A stretch of DNA of 64,000 nt from Lutraria lutraria (lineage: Eukaryota > Mollusca > Bivalvia > Venerida > Mactridae): assembly GCA_964023205.1 (NCBI GenBank), contig OZ026838.1, positions 29,229,843-29,293,842 on the forward strand, in the 5' to 3' direction. The notes under the pieces were generated by a model that ran no database searches, was not told the DNA's origin, and saw only the letters and a list, made by a program, of their open reading frames with translations. Position numbers and translations under genes: made by a program. This document shows, in pieces, positions 1 through 11,822 of the stretch. How positions within the stretch are numbered: position 1 is the first letter of the stretch; each line of letters starts with the position of its first letter.

Positions 1-95
1 AATCCCTTCAAATAGTTATTCATACCTCATGAACTAGTCATGCAAACATAGTACAAGAAAAGTTCATGTTTTCATGAAATCCATTTGAAGGGATT
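1..95. repeat. Small foldback element, TTCATG-rich
   Basis: A 13-bp perfect inverted repeat (1-13 against 83-95, AATCCCTTCAAAT and its complement) encloses about 70 bp containing several TTCATGAA-like words. It looks like a short MITE or foldback copy. The left end may be cut by the window edge. The core words recur in the block at 27.8-28.1 kb. Confidence 0.45.
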
Positions 96-860
96 GTCCA
101 TGTTATATGTGTTGGGTGTCTATTAATTGAAAGATGTAATAATTATGCAATATTTTAGTTTATCTGTTAAAACAGTCCATCTGACAACTATGGTCAGTAC
201 ACAGGGCTTCCCAAGAGAGCTAGGTGTAAGATGAGGTACATTTATATCCATACTCTTATTCTTTAGAATAGTTTTTCAGCAGTCCTTTATCATGCTCGGT
301 ATAAACACCAACCAATTTCCTATGATTTATAAATACAGTATACTTGGCTCGGTAAGTGGGATATACATGTTTTTGGACACTGAAAAGGTATTACTGAAAT
401 ATCAGAAGGAGCCAAGATTCAAACCCACTGTAACCCTTTGATTGGTTGTCCGGCTCAGGCTGGCACCTAATACCACTTAGATGAAAGATCCACCCCTAAT
501 AAGGCAAAAAAACGCAATAATTTTATTATCTTCAATGTTTTGACCATCGTGCAAATTAGAATACAGTTAATGAAACTTGGCATAATTACATTAAATAACA
601 TCTTAATTATAATTAAGCTTCTTCTATAGAGAAGATTGAGCTCTCATTGTTAGCCTTACAGTGAGAACCTGACTTACAATAAGACATTAGAACACAAAAA
701 TCTTAATTTAAACAGTACCGGACCGGGACTGACATCAATATATTATAAGATTATAAGTCAAGACTGAATCACTTGATTTAGTCGCTTAGTTAGAAAAAAT
801 TTATGTACAGAATACTATAAACATTATGTATCAAACATTGCTCCAATATACAAGTGGGAA
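96..860. other. Non-coding stretch with a degenerate tRNA-like SINE fragment
   Basis: No coding potential seen. Around 405-480 the minus strand reads like a tRNA-derived SINE head, with a B-box-like GGGTTTGAATCTTGG and a GC-richer flank. It is too degraded to assign to a family. The remainder is AT-rich single-copy-looking sequence. Confidence 0.3.
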
Positions 861-908
861 GTGGTGAAAATAAGGGTAATTAAGGCCATCATTCGCCTTA
901 TTCCAGAA

Positions 909-941
909 TCCCATAATCCTTTGCGAAAAGGTGACTTCCGG
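909..941 (+). promoter_or_regulatory. Composite ZNF143/THAP11-type plus ETS promoter motif
   Basis: TCCCATAATCCTTTGCG at 909-925 fits the metazoan ZNF143 (Staf) / THAP11 consensus TCCCANNATNCNNYGCR at every fixed position. GTGACTTCCGG at 931-941 is a GABPA-type ETS site. This pairing is typical of housekeeping promoters in animals. A splice donor (GTAAGT) lies 90 bp downstream at 1032, consistent with a first exon on the plus strand. Nearly the same 35 bp occurs in inverse orientation at 7581-7612. Confidence 0.6.
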
Positions 942-2715
942 TTTCGTTTCCATGTAGAAAAACAAGAGAACGGTTATTTACAATTTGAGCCTAAAACACT
1001 AATTGATTGGAACATTAGACAAGTAATGAATGTAAGTATTTAATAATACCTATCAATTTCGTTAAGTTAACACACAATTTACAGTTTAAAAAGAGTTACA
1101 AACGTCAAAACCTCGTTTAACAAATTTGATGTCAAGCGTTAATGGTGGGTGGGGTAATGTAAACAAATGTTTGTAAATTTTTGTTTATCCTTAAAAAACT
1201 GTTATTTTTACTGTATTTTTATGTATTTTGATGTCTGATTGCACGCTTTCATTATATTCAGTCATAAAATCGAGTGGCATAATCATAATATGCATATAAC
1301 ATACATGTAGTGACATTAAAAAATACGTCATTATGCCAGATATGTCTCTGGTTATGCCAACTGACTTAGATTGTAGGAATCAGAATCTTGTTCTTTTTTA
1401 ATTTACTTTCACACACCACATCGTAACTGTTACAGTCATAGACTATTATAAATAATCATTGTATCACAGTATGTTACATGTATCAAACAAATACAGATCC
1501 ATTTGAAATATAGACATGTGATCAAACTTCGCGAAAGGCGCCATACCGAAGGACTTGTCCGCTAGATTGTGTGTTAGCCGGTTAAAGAATCTTCTCTCAC
1601 CAAATCAGTTGTCCGGCTTCTTATTTATCTGATGTATATGCATTTATACTTGTTAACCACATGACAGAGTTCCTTTCGTCCCGACAGAATTTTTTCAAGC
1701 TTAAATTTATCAGTCTGAATGTCTGGCAGATTTTTGCCTTTTGAAAACTCTTCGAGATACATGATAGTTCAGGTAGTGTTTGATGTACAGGTGCTTCTAG
1801 TATGAACCGCTGCTCGCTGCCTGTTGTTATCCATGTTTTTTTGTGCATATATACCTGATTACTAAATGCAAACAAAACATACAATGTATGTTATCTCTCT
1901 GTACTTAAACTAGTTCGCAAGATAATGGGCTCAGATATAGCAAGTAAATCTATTTGACATTAGATCAACTGACTGAACTGAGATCAGTGAACGGAGAACT
2001 GAAATTTATATTGAAAAATAAGCTTGCTGTATGATTGATATTCCTATTTCAGAGTCTTTGAAGTGTGTATTTATTGGTAGTTTGGTGAACAGCAGTCGAA
2101 GCATGTCGCATTCATATAGCGTTCAGTATTGGAAAGTTTACATTAAACTTTGTAAGTATTAAAAGTATTTATGTAATTGACATTTATATAACAATAAAAG
2201 GACTGTCAATTTGAGGAATTAAATTTTCAATATTTTTAGGTCTATACTGGGGATCAAGCCCATGCCACACATATTGAATTTTCATAAATCAAAAGAAGCT
2301 ATTATATAATTAAACAGGCAGAGCTTCTCACATTGTATATATTAAACAGAGTGCTTTTGGTAGAAAGCAAGTTAGTTACTTTGTAGTCATTGTTGTTACT
2401 TCCATTTTATAATGTATGCTTATTTTCTTTCAGAAAGAGAACATCTACTCGTTTTGAAAGATTATAACAGTGTTGCTTGCCTTAAAGCAGACCAACTGAA
2501 GAAAGCATGTAGAGACAATGATGCAGACATTAAACTGCCAATGAAGTGTTGTTATCAGAACATTAACCCTTAGTGACAGATATTTCTGTCTGAACTGAGT
2601 TCGTAAATCTGTTTGTACATACTATCATTGTACACAAGAAGATTCCTTCATGTTTATACTGTAGATTCGGAACAATGTCTCAATTAACTTGTAGGTTGAA
2701 TTTATATTTAATAAA
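942..2715 (+). other. Candidate small spliced transcript, product not recognised
   Basis: Three exon-like pieces follow the promoter motif: one ending at 1031 before GTAAGT, one at 2053-2151 (TATTTCAG acceptor, GTAAGT donor), and one starting at 2434 (TTCTTTCAG acceptor). The last piece is open to a TAG at 2571-2573, with AATAAA at 2710-2715. Its open frame reads LKDYNSVACLKADQLKKAC and on to the stop, and I do not recognise it. Joining exon 2 in its long open frame (SYSVQYWKVYIKL) to exon 3 in its long open frame creates a TAA at the junction. Either the model is wrong, this is a decayed gene, or it is a non-coding RNA. Splice signals are good; coding status is unproven. Confidence 0.3.
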
Positions 2716-3434
2716 TATGTTACTTTTACATCAAGTTTGTTACTGAATGTTCCTCATTTAACTCTTCACCTTTCGGTGGCAAATACTGATATCTTTGCAA
2801 CCCGTGCAGATAATAATTTCCACTGTTCCTTATTATGGCAGTGTGTTTTTCTGATCGCCCTATGAAACTAAATGGTATTGCCCGACATACATGTTAGACT
2901 GTTAGTAATAAGCAGTCTGCAAAATTAGCAGTTGTCCGAGACAACCAATTTTACATTTGGAGAACCAAAATTTTGGTTCGGACAACCAACTTTTCATTAA
3001 TAAATCATAGCAAAAGCAGCTAAAAGTTCTGTTTCAGACAACCTCATTTCAAACCTTAATTTCACAGACTGAATAAGGAACCGGTTTCTGCTCTTCAAGT
3101 CACTGTGACCTATGACCCTAAAAACAATAGTGATCATTTACATAAGACCAGACAACCAGTGAAATTTGAAGACTCAGGGTCATAAAGAACACAATAAATT
3201 GGTAGAAAACATAGTGTGGCAGATTGCACATTACGGAATGTCTCCCCCATAAGTAGGGGATGAAATTATAATTCAATAGTAAGATTATTAAATAGAGTTA
3301 AATCAATAAATATACACTTTATTTTCTTGTCATTTCAACTGCAGTCATATTGATATACATATATATATATTAAAATAATAAAATTACATAGGTATAAAAA
3401 ATTACATATTTAATTATAATTATATATCAACTCG
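2716..3434. other. Non-coding AT-rich stretch with an 18-bp palindrome
   Basis: No gene seen. GAACCAAAATTTTGGTTC at 2962-2979 is a perfect palindrome, nested between outer inverted words GTTGTCCG (2931-2938) and CGGACAAC (2979-2986). Short AT microsatellites follow near 3350-3370. Confidence 0.4.
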
Positions 3435-5618
3435 TATATATGGCCTGGTGCACAAATTATGGTTCATTTGAGTTAGCATTAGGACCAAAAAATAAAGTAC
3501 TGAATTTTCTGTATTTTTCCACTTTTTAAGTATGTCTAGACCATCTAGAAACACAACCCAGTAATGAAAAGATAACTTTCACTCTGGGTTTTATTATTTC
3601 TTGGATGTTCATAGACACAGATTGGGGACAGACATTACTGACAGGAGCATTACACCTTTTTAAATGTGTAACCAGAAAACAAAGAAAGTTTCAACTGTCC
3701 TTATTTCATACCATTTGCTATTTCAGTACATACTGGTTCAATATACATTGTCTTTTTCATGAGGAAAATCATTTATTTAGAAATATGAAGCACGTGAAAA
3801 TAACACATAAACAGGAAAAAACTAGCATTCCTGTGTTAAATCTAAAGATATAATTATTGCCATATTAGCATTAAAAAGCTGTAATTCACTGATGTAACAG
3901 ATATGCAGACATAAAACTTACAAAAACAGTTCTTTTCATTCTTAATTTATATTCAAAGCATTTTTTTTCATTTTAATGAAAGGGGACAGATATTACATTA
4001 CGGGGATGGACATTACACAGTTGAAAAGGCAGGTACTGTATTGAGTTTAAGTCATTGACTGTCCCTTTTTGTACTTACATCATGCTTAGTTTACAGTTCT
4101 TACATTATTTCAGTAGCTAACAAGAACACATCTTCATCTTTATTAACATTTAGAAGAATAAAGTTATAATAAACTATTTTTTGTCATTTTTATTACACTG
4201 ATTTGACACCTGTTCGACTCATCACTTAATTATAGCACTAATTAATGAACTTATTAATTTATTTTGCTGTTTAAATTATCTTTCTTTTCACTCATCACTA
4301 AATTATAGCATTAATTAATTAACCTAAAAAAATGTTCTAAGTAAGATATTTTGCAGTTTAGATTATCATTCTTTTGCTATTAAGCTTATAATTGAGAACA
4401 CAAATTAATAATTTCTTGTTTTATTTTGTCTTTTATGTAAATTTCATGTTGCATTTGGCAATTCATTTTTACAAACACATTGTTTTATCATAATGAACAA
4501 TTGATTTATCATTATTTGATCTTATCTGATGGTATACATTAGTCTTGAAAAGTGTCATACTTGTCAGCTGCAATAAACAATGTATGACCATAAAACTTTT
4601 GGTGACACATGTTTTTGATGATATCTAAGGACCCCATACTGTTCTGGGACTTACTCCCTAAGACCTTTGATAATTGCACTGATTAACATCTAATGTGGCC
4701 ACTGGATTTAACTTCAAAGGCCTGCCAAACTCTGGGATGAAATTTTGTTGTTGTATTTTTTATCAAAAATTTATAATATAGATTTGACTAGATCTTCAGT
4801 AAGTTACCCAGAAAATATGATGGTGTTATTTTTTCACAGTATTTTAAATTTAGGCATTTTTTAAGTATAAACCACATTTTTAAGCATTAGATTTTATGGA
4901 ATATTGAAAAAACTTGAACTTTGTCACAGAAGTGAGTTATACCTCTATCGACGCTTAAAAAATTCCTTACTATAGGGAATATGGGTTGTTGTAATTTTAA
5001 GACCATAACAGCTACCCACATTTCAGATTTTCAAAATATCTCCACTATTTGTGGGTGTATCTTAATACAGTTTTTTTTCAGTATTTTGGGAATTTGACCC
5101 ATACCCTTGGGATTGGTAGTTTTTGCAGTGTTTAATCAAAATTGGGGAAAATGTATAGCAACAATTTTAACTTATTTAATACCAATAGTTATGTTAGTGA
5201 ACTTATAAAATTGATAAAAAAAAATTCTGAGGGGGGGGGGGGGGGGTTGGGAAATTTTTGTCTGTGAATTGGGAAAAAAAGATACTATTTTCCAATGGGA
5301 ATATGACCGAATTTCGTCTATAAAATCGCTCCAATAAATCCCTGTTAAATATATAGGGTATCAGATCAATCCGCTTTAATTTTTCTTATTGAATTAGAAG
5401 TCTCATAATACTTTACTTTCCAACTCCAACAACTGCATTGATTTTAAAAAAGTGAAAAAACTAGATGCTAATTCATTACAGGCAAACATATAACAGGTAT
5501 GCATACTGAAAGAAAACGTCAACCTTTAAAAGCTAATATCACACAACTTATATAAAACTGAGCCATTACAGTCAAATTTAAGGAAATGCACCATAATTTG
5601 TGCACCAGGCCATATATA
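3435..5618. mobile_element. Non-autonomous DNA transposon with 23-bp terminal inverted repeats
   Basis: A 23-bp sequence beginning TGGCCTGGTGCAC at 3441-3463 recurs as its exact reverse complement at 5590-5612. TATATA flanks both ends (3435-3440 and 5613-5618) and may be the target duplication, although the AT-rich setting makes the exact length uncertain. The interior (about 2.1 kb) is AT-rich and has no credible transposase; an 82-codon open frame at 3605-3853 looks like chance. It carries a 16-G run at 5231-5246. Superfamily not assigned: a TA-type target duplication would suggest Tc1/mariner or a relative. Confidence 0.7.
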
Positions 5619-6150
5619 ATAACTATGTGATGTTAATTATTTCTAATATCAATTCACTTGACTCGGAACAATCTTTAACAAACACGTATAAATCAATACA
5701 AATTTACGATGCAACCTTACACACAAATAATTGACTCTGAACACCGAATGTTTATCCAAGTACTGAAAAAACAACACTTGAATCAAAAGTTTGTACTACG
5801 TCTACAATGAAATTGCCTGGAATACATTGTTGGTGATTAATTTAAAGTGCTGGTTGCTTTTCCTCTCCAGTAAGTCACACCTGTTGGTTTTGTTCTCGAT
5901 TTCATGATTGCACATAGTGACAAAACAGCACAATTTGGTAGGTTGCCTTAAAACTAAAACACAAACTATCCTTAATGTTTTTCCAGTCTCAACTGCTTTG
6001 ACCTTAATAGCCTCTCCAAGTCACTCAACCTAGAATCATCTGCAGTTATAATCTGGATTGAAAGTGTCTAGTTTAACATAATCTTCAACCATGATTTTGG
6101 GAAATGTAGTGATCGCTGTACTTTCTATTTGAACTGGTCACTCAGATGAG
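5619..6150. other. Non-coding, probable 3' side of the minus-strand THAP-like locus
   Basis: No open frame worth reporting. If the THAP-like locus upstream on the minus strand is transcribed, its 3' untranslated sequence would lie here. Confidence 0.3.
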
Positions 6151-7580
6151 TCATATATTGGACTGTGGTGAAGTCTGTACACCTGGAAAAATAAACAGAA
6201 AGAAGCTTTACAAATAATATGAATTACCAAACACAATATTTTGAAGGCCAAATTAACTGTTTTCTTTTCGCACTTATTTGACCTAATACTGGTTGCAGAA
6301 TTAAAATATTATTTACTAAATTACTTTGAAAAATACTCTGTAATAGATATAGTACTATATTTTGATTTCATGAAACGTCAAATTATGATAGCATATCAGC
6401 AACCATCAAACAACACTATCACAAAATCAATGCTTTGATCAATGCTAGATACAATAGAGTAAAATTCACAGTCAAAATGATAATTTACACTGTATTTATT
6501 GGAATGCAAGTATAGTCATTGGCAAAACACAAATTTAAAGTTGACACTGTAACTTCAATCACTATTTCACTTTTAGTGGCACAATTTCGTACCTTGCACA
6601 TATAATTAAAATAGAAGCAAGAAAGTCAGACAAACTGATGAATAAAATATGTTGTATCATTCATTTGGACCATTTTTTACTAACATTTAAAAATTAAACT
6701 GAAACAATTTCAAGTTGTTTTGTACTGTAGTTCTTTGATGATTTATCAGAATGCTATGCAAATTTATACCTTCAACAAATGTGCTGAGCAAACCCGGGAA
6801 GGAATTTCTGGCTCAAAAGGAATGGTTTTCCCATTAGCATATATCTGTATAGATGACGTCCCGTCTTATTTGGTCCAGCCAGCTTTTATTCTGCTTCTCA
6901 TCCTTCGGTAAAACAATAACATGACAACTTCCACACATCTCGGTGCAGAGCCCTTGTGCATTGTATCACCTAGCAATGAGCCCCGACTGATCCACCAACA
7001 ATTATTGGTGCACAGGCAGTAGAAGGAACCGGAATGTCCATCCTCTGAAAATAATATAGTTTAATATTTAACATTTCACTTATTTTTTACAAAAATTAAC
7101 ACTATTGTCATAGAGACAAGAAAAATAACAGTTTGTGGAATGAGCACAAACCACAAGTCGAAACCCACAAAATTCAGGTGGGGCCTTATAGTACATACCC
7201 TTAACCTTTACAATTAATGCCAACTTCTATATAATATTGTGCCTGCTGTTATGATTTTTTAAAAATAAATCATCCAGCTATTTAGTTTTACATCATTTAA
7301 CATTGTTAGAAGACACAGCCTCTCATTTTTAGTCAGTAAAATTAATAATAGACAGGGAAAAACTAAATACCGTTGATTTACCCCACCCACTTGAATGTAG
7401 AATTTGGAGACCGTAATATATTGTTAAAACAAATGACAGCGAAATATTTGAACTGTAATTAATACCTTCAAGCCACTACTTACCTACGATGTAGTTGGTT
7501 CGTTATGTCATTAAGAATTATCGTTATCAGTGATCGTTTTGTAAACTTGTAACGCTAATGTTGTGAAACACTGAAGTAAA
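6151..7580 (-). pseudogene. THAP-type zinc-finger gene, reading frame broken
   Basis: Minus-strand exon models: a non-coding first exon ending at 7484 (CATCGTAG|GTAAGT), exon 2 at 7046-6770 (TTTTCAG acceptor, GAAG|GTATAA donor), and exon 3 from 6182 (TTTTTCCAG acceptor). Exon 2 holds THAP-like pieces in order: MCGSCHVIVLPKDEK, then SWLDQIRR, then after a one-base frame change PSRVCSAHFVEG. These fit the C-x2-C, FP/LP, Trp and CSxHF landmarks of THAP (C2CH) DNA-binding domains. The N-terminal Cys region is in a third frame with intervening stops. The frame continuing from CSAHF stops ten codons into exon 3, at 6151-6153. THAP domains bind DNA and are related to P-element transposases. Either a decayed gene or an assembly with single-base errors. 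The family call rests on motif spacing alone. Confidence 0.5.
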
Positions 7581-7612
7581 CCGGAAGTCACCATGTCGCA
7601 AAGGATTATGGG
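7581..7612 (-). promoter_or_regulatory. Composite ZNF143/THAP11-type plus ETS motif, minus orientation
   Basis: Read on the minus strand: CCCATAATCCTTTGCG, then GTGACTTCCGG, the same order and spacing as at 909-941. The only consensus departure is the leading T, which is G here. It sits about 100 bp before the splice donor of the THAP-like locus, so it probably is that locus's promoter. Confidence 0.6.
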
Positions 7613-9464
7613 CTACTGGAAAGTCGAGAATTAAAAACTCTATTGGTTTTCAACCTACTCATTCAAAAAGCACACAACCAAAATAATTGGTTAGTAAATA
7701 TGACATTTTTTTCTTATTCTTTATATTATTATGTATGCAAAAAATGCTTTCTGCATCAAAATCTTGTGAATTATTTACAATGACAGCAATAAATAGCAGA
7801 TCTATGGTTGGTTAACTTCCTAATTTTAGCAAATAAAAGCCCGCTTTAACATGCTCTTGGTATATAAACAGTGAGTCATTGGTTGTTATCAGATTACCTG
7901 TATATACATGTAATAATAAATGGATATGTTTTCTTGGAAAAGTTTTTACATACATGTACTATGAAAGTGGTTGACAGTAAATTACTTAAAGCTTAATGTT
8001 AAACATGTCTTGTTTGTTACATTTTAACATGTTGACAAATTACTTCATTAAATTCATTCAAAGAAAGTGACGTGTTTATGTCTGATAAAATGTTTTCTCT
8101 CGAATAAACTCAAATTTTGCACTTTTTGTGACAATATTTAAGAACAATCTTGTTGAAACACCGAAGCTCATTGATTGGACTTGCTGTGGGCACGTGCATT
8201 AATATATTTGTTGAAAATGCAAGGTTATTCACAATTAAAGCTTTTATTGTGCAATTTTCAAACGTTATATTGATAAGGGAGTTCATTTATAGTATCAACC
8301 ATTAAGAGTGTTCGATACTTTCTACGTAACAAATGAATGCCTGATAAAGTTCATTTGGTGAAAAAAGAAATTCAATTGAATAGGTAACTAGGTGCTGCTT
8401 GTGATCAAGCATGCAGCTACACATTTCCATTTGGATTTTCCAAAGATAAATATCTATTTTCTAAACTGCAACAAAATTAATGAGTTTCATGTTTTCTGTT
8501 TGATTTTGTTGAACATTCAAACTTTTCAAAAACTATCAAAAAACGTGTCAGTCATCAACAAAAGATAGTAGATGTTTTTCAAATGGGAATTATGTTCCCT
8601 TATCTTGCAGTGTTCTTCCAATTACAAATCTGGTTAGGCTGTCCATATAATTATGTATGTCGACGTAAATACAGTGTATAAATACATTTAAATTGTACAG
8701 ATCTAAGACGAGTATTCAGAAGCTTTTAAACTCGTTACCTAAGCATTTGTTGGCCTGTATTCTTTACTCCTAAATCACACATGATGGTGGCTTTATCTCA
8801 GTCTTTTAAGGTCAACCAGTTAAAAGAACCATGTCATTTTATTTTACATTTTCTACAAAGTGCACAAGCACAGTTTCCAATGTATATATCATTGTGCTTG
8901 CAGTATTTATCAGCATTCAGACTTGTAATGTTGATATTATGATAAAGTTTCAGACTGGAACTATAAAAAACAAGCGGGTTACGACTATAGAAAGCTGAAT
9001 TATCGTTCAGTTTCCAAAAATTAAAAGCAAGTCATCTTTTATTTCGAGTGAAGTATCTCTCAGTTTATACTTGACAATGTTGCGTATTCAACAGCTGATT
9101 TGTTCACGTACCTGTACGACTTGTTTTATCAACTACTGTTTCTTTATCTAAGTAATCTGATAAGACAATCATAAAGTACCCACACCATACAGTTGATAAC
9201 CGCAATATTCCCATGGTGTATCTCATAAGATTTGATTATTATTACAAGAATATTAGTGATGTTTACAAATTGTTACATCGTAAGATCAAGTGACTATATA
9301 CTATGTACTAGGTCTATGTAAGTAGGTATATTGTTATCTAATCACTATATAACAACTAAATATAGATGGACAATTTGTATCATATAAGTTAAGAGATAGT
9401 ACATGCTCTTTGTAGCTTCTGAGTATGCTTGCTTGCTCTTACGGGACTCTCCCCCTCTCCCTCT

Positions 9465-9486
9465 TCTCTCTCTCTCTCTCTCTCTC
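9465..9486. repeat. (TC)n microsatellite
   Basis: About 11 uninterrupted TC units within a longer pyrimidine tract (9449-9490). The overlapping open frames on both strands here are products of the repeat. Confidence 0.9.
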
Positions 9487-11630
9487 CCTCTGAGTGTGCT
9501 ATTTTTATCAGTTGTGCTAAATGTCCGCCTCTTGTCAGTCATACCTTTAGAGATGCACGCACCTGCTTCTTGACAATTGTTCACACTTGTGGTTCAGATA
9601 CCTCTCCCGGCACCGTGATGATGAAGTGTGGAACAAAAGTATCTATAGTTGATACATGAATAACTGCTGAGGTATTTCAATATGCTTGTGTTGCATTTGA
9701 AGCTTAACACTTCATTGGAATCTACAAAAGAAACCATCTTGTATTTATATGATCATGTAGCACATGTTACAAATATATATTTCACACGCGTAACAGTCTG
9801 GATGGCCATATTTTAGCTGCTTGAATAAATCTGTTTGTGTCCTTCGAAAAGATGATCTACAAATATTTTTAGTCAGTTTTTAAGGTGACCGTCGTTCAGT
9901 AAAATGCTCGGTGAATGACACTGCGTTTTACGATTGTACGAAAAATAAAGCCTTGATGTGATGTAGGTCAGTATACTAAATCGCACAGACTTCACGATCG
10001 AACCTATATAACTACCTTGTACTGTTGTATACTTACTCATAATAACAAGGTGTTAGCTATCACAAACCTTGTTAAATGCAATAATACCGATGTTTATTTA
10101 CGTGTGATACTAGTATATAAGGTTATTTAAGAACACCCAAACAATTGGACGCCCAAGTGTTTAGACTAATACATAAACACATCATTATCTTACACCATTG
10201 TTTGACACTTTTATTATTAGATAAAGTACCACCTTTATATGTATATTGCCTATAATGTGTTTCTAAAGGCAAATATTTGATTGCAATCTAAATGATTGAA
10301 GACGTATTTAACCATATTCAATGAACATTATTGAGTGGTACAGGTCATGCAATATGCATATACTTTTAATGTTTGAATGTAACAATTCCTCAACATATGG
10401 TTAATATCTACTACAAGCGGTTTTAAGATAGACATTTGATAACATGACTATACGTTTATTTACTTAATTTGCGTTTAAACAGTTTTTTATCATGAAATGA
10501 ACCAACTCAATATCGGCCGTGATAAGGAAATAAAATATGTCCATATCATTTTATACGATTTTGTTCGTTGGTATTAATTTATCATCCTTGTGCAGGTATC
10601 GCTTATAACTTAATATGGACAAAATCATGTTTTACCTACTTTGTATAATTTTATATAATATTTTACTGCTGAATAAGTGATGGTAAAAAACAAGATGTAT
10701 GTAGAATAGTATTATATGATTCATTTTCCATTTTCGTAGTATTTCTCATACTCGCACTATAATCAGTGGAGTTTACAACAGTACAATAGTGTATAATTAC
10801 TAATATATAGGTTTTGTCAGCATTTGATCCTTATGAAATAAGTCTTCTGTCGACGGAATATTATTTATGAAGAAATTGAAGACACTGATGGGAACATACA
10901 AAAATGTCTGGTCATTGAAGAGTCAGTTGAGTTCACTAGATGAACTGTGCTTTAATTTTTGATCCTAGAAGTTAAGTGTCAGCGTAGTTTTTAATGATTA
11001 TTTACCGCTCAACATTATACGCGTAGAACGTATGTTGTATGATATACACATGCGCCTCTGTCTCACTATCATTATTTTTGCGGTCATATTTTTTACGACC
11101 CAGTAACGAACAATATGATAGTAGCTCGCGCACAAACACAAAATTAATGCGACTTTCTTAAAATTTATTACCACCTCGTACGATTTTGCAGGTGATGAAT
11201 CTTTATTGTCAAGGTGAAACAACGTGGTTATAATGATTATGTTCGATTAACATATGTGTGCTTAACATGTCAATTGATAATAGTTTTATCAGAACTTTAC
11301 GCACGAAAATGAAAACTTAGCGTCAGTCCATATATATTTAGATTTAGTTCCTGTTTTAAATAGTTCGGAATCTACAACAAATATTAAGCTTACATTTCAA
11401 CTATTTCTTACTCTACTAATTGGAAATTTATTCATTACTTTTATCATAACAGACAACTGTCTGATCTTCGCACGCATGAGTCACCCGTGCGGGCTATTCA
11501 CAATACAGGAGTATGTCACAAATTCGCAGGAATGCCGCATTTACGTGTAAAAAGTTTACTTATCCGAACCAATGCTGAATAAGTCTTCGACGCAATGCGT
11601 GACAAAAGTGATAAAAGTCTGTCTGTTTCA

Positions 11631-11822
11631 TTATTTATTTATTTTTGGGTTTAACGCCTATCTTCAGTTATATAAACGGCGGCCTATCCACCTAAATGAC
11701 GTACCTTCTACAACAAGGAAACGGTAAATTCCCCACATGTGGAGGAAAATCGATCTTGTCAAATTTTCATGGAAGGCGACCGGGAATCTAATCCAGACCA
11801 CTGGACCACGGTTGCGGCCTGT
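11631..11822 (+). repeat. Bivalve-type dispersed repeat (TTTATTTGGGTTTAACG family), copy 1
   Basis: Begins TTTATTTATTTTTGGGTTTAACG, contains AAAATCGAT and GTCAAATTTTCATG, and ends with a tRNA-like ACCACTGGACCACGGTTGCGGCC, which resembles an inverted A-box end. A second diverged copy at 32702-32850 shares the opening and the GTCAAATTTTCATG core. The 'GGGTTTAACG' start is familiar from many bivalve genomes (recalled, not searched). Confidence 0.6.
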
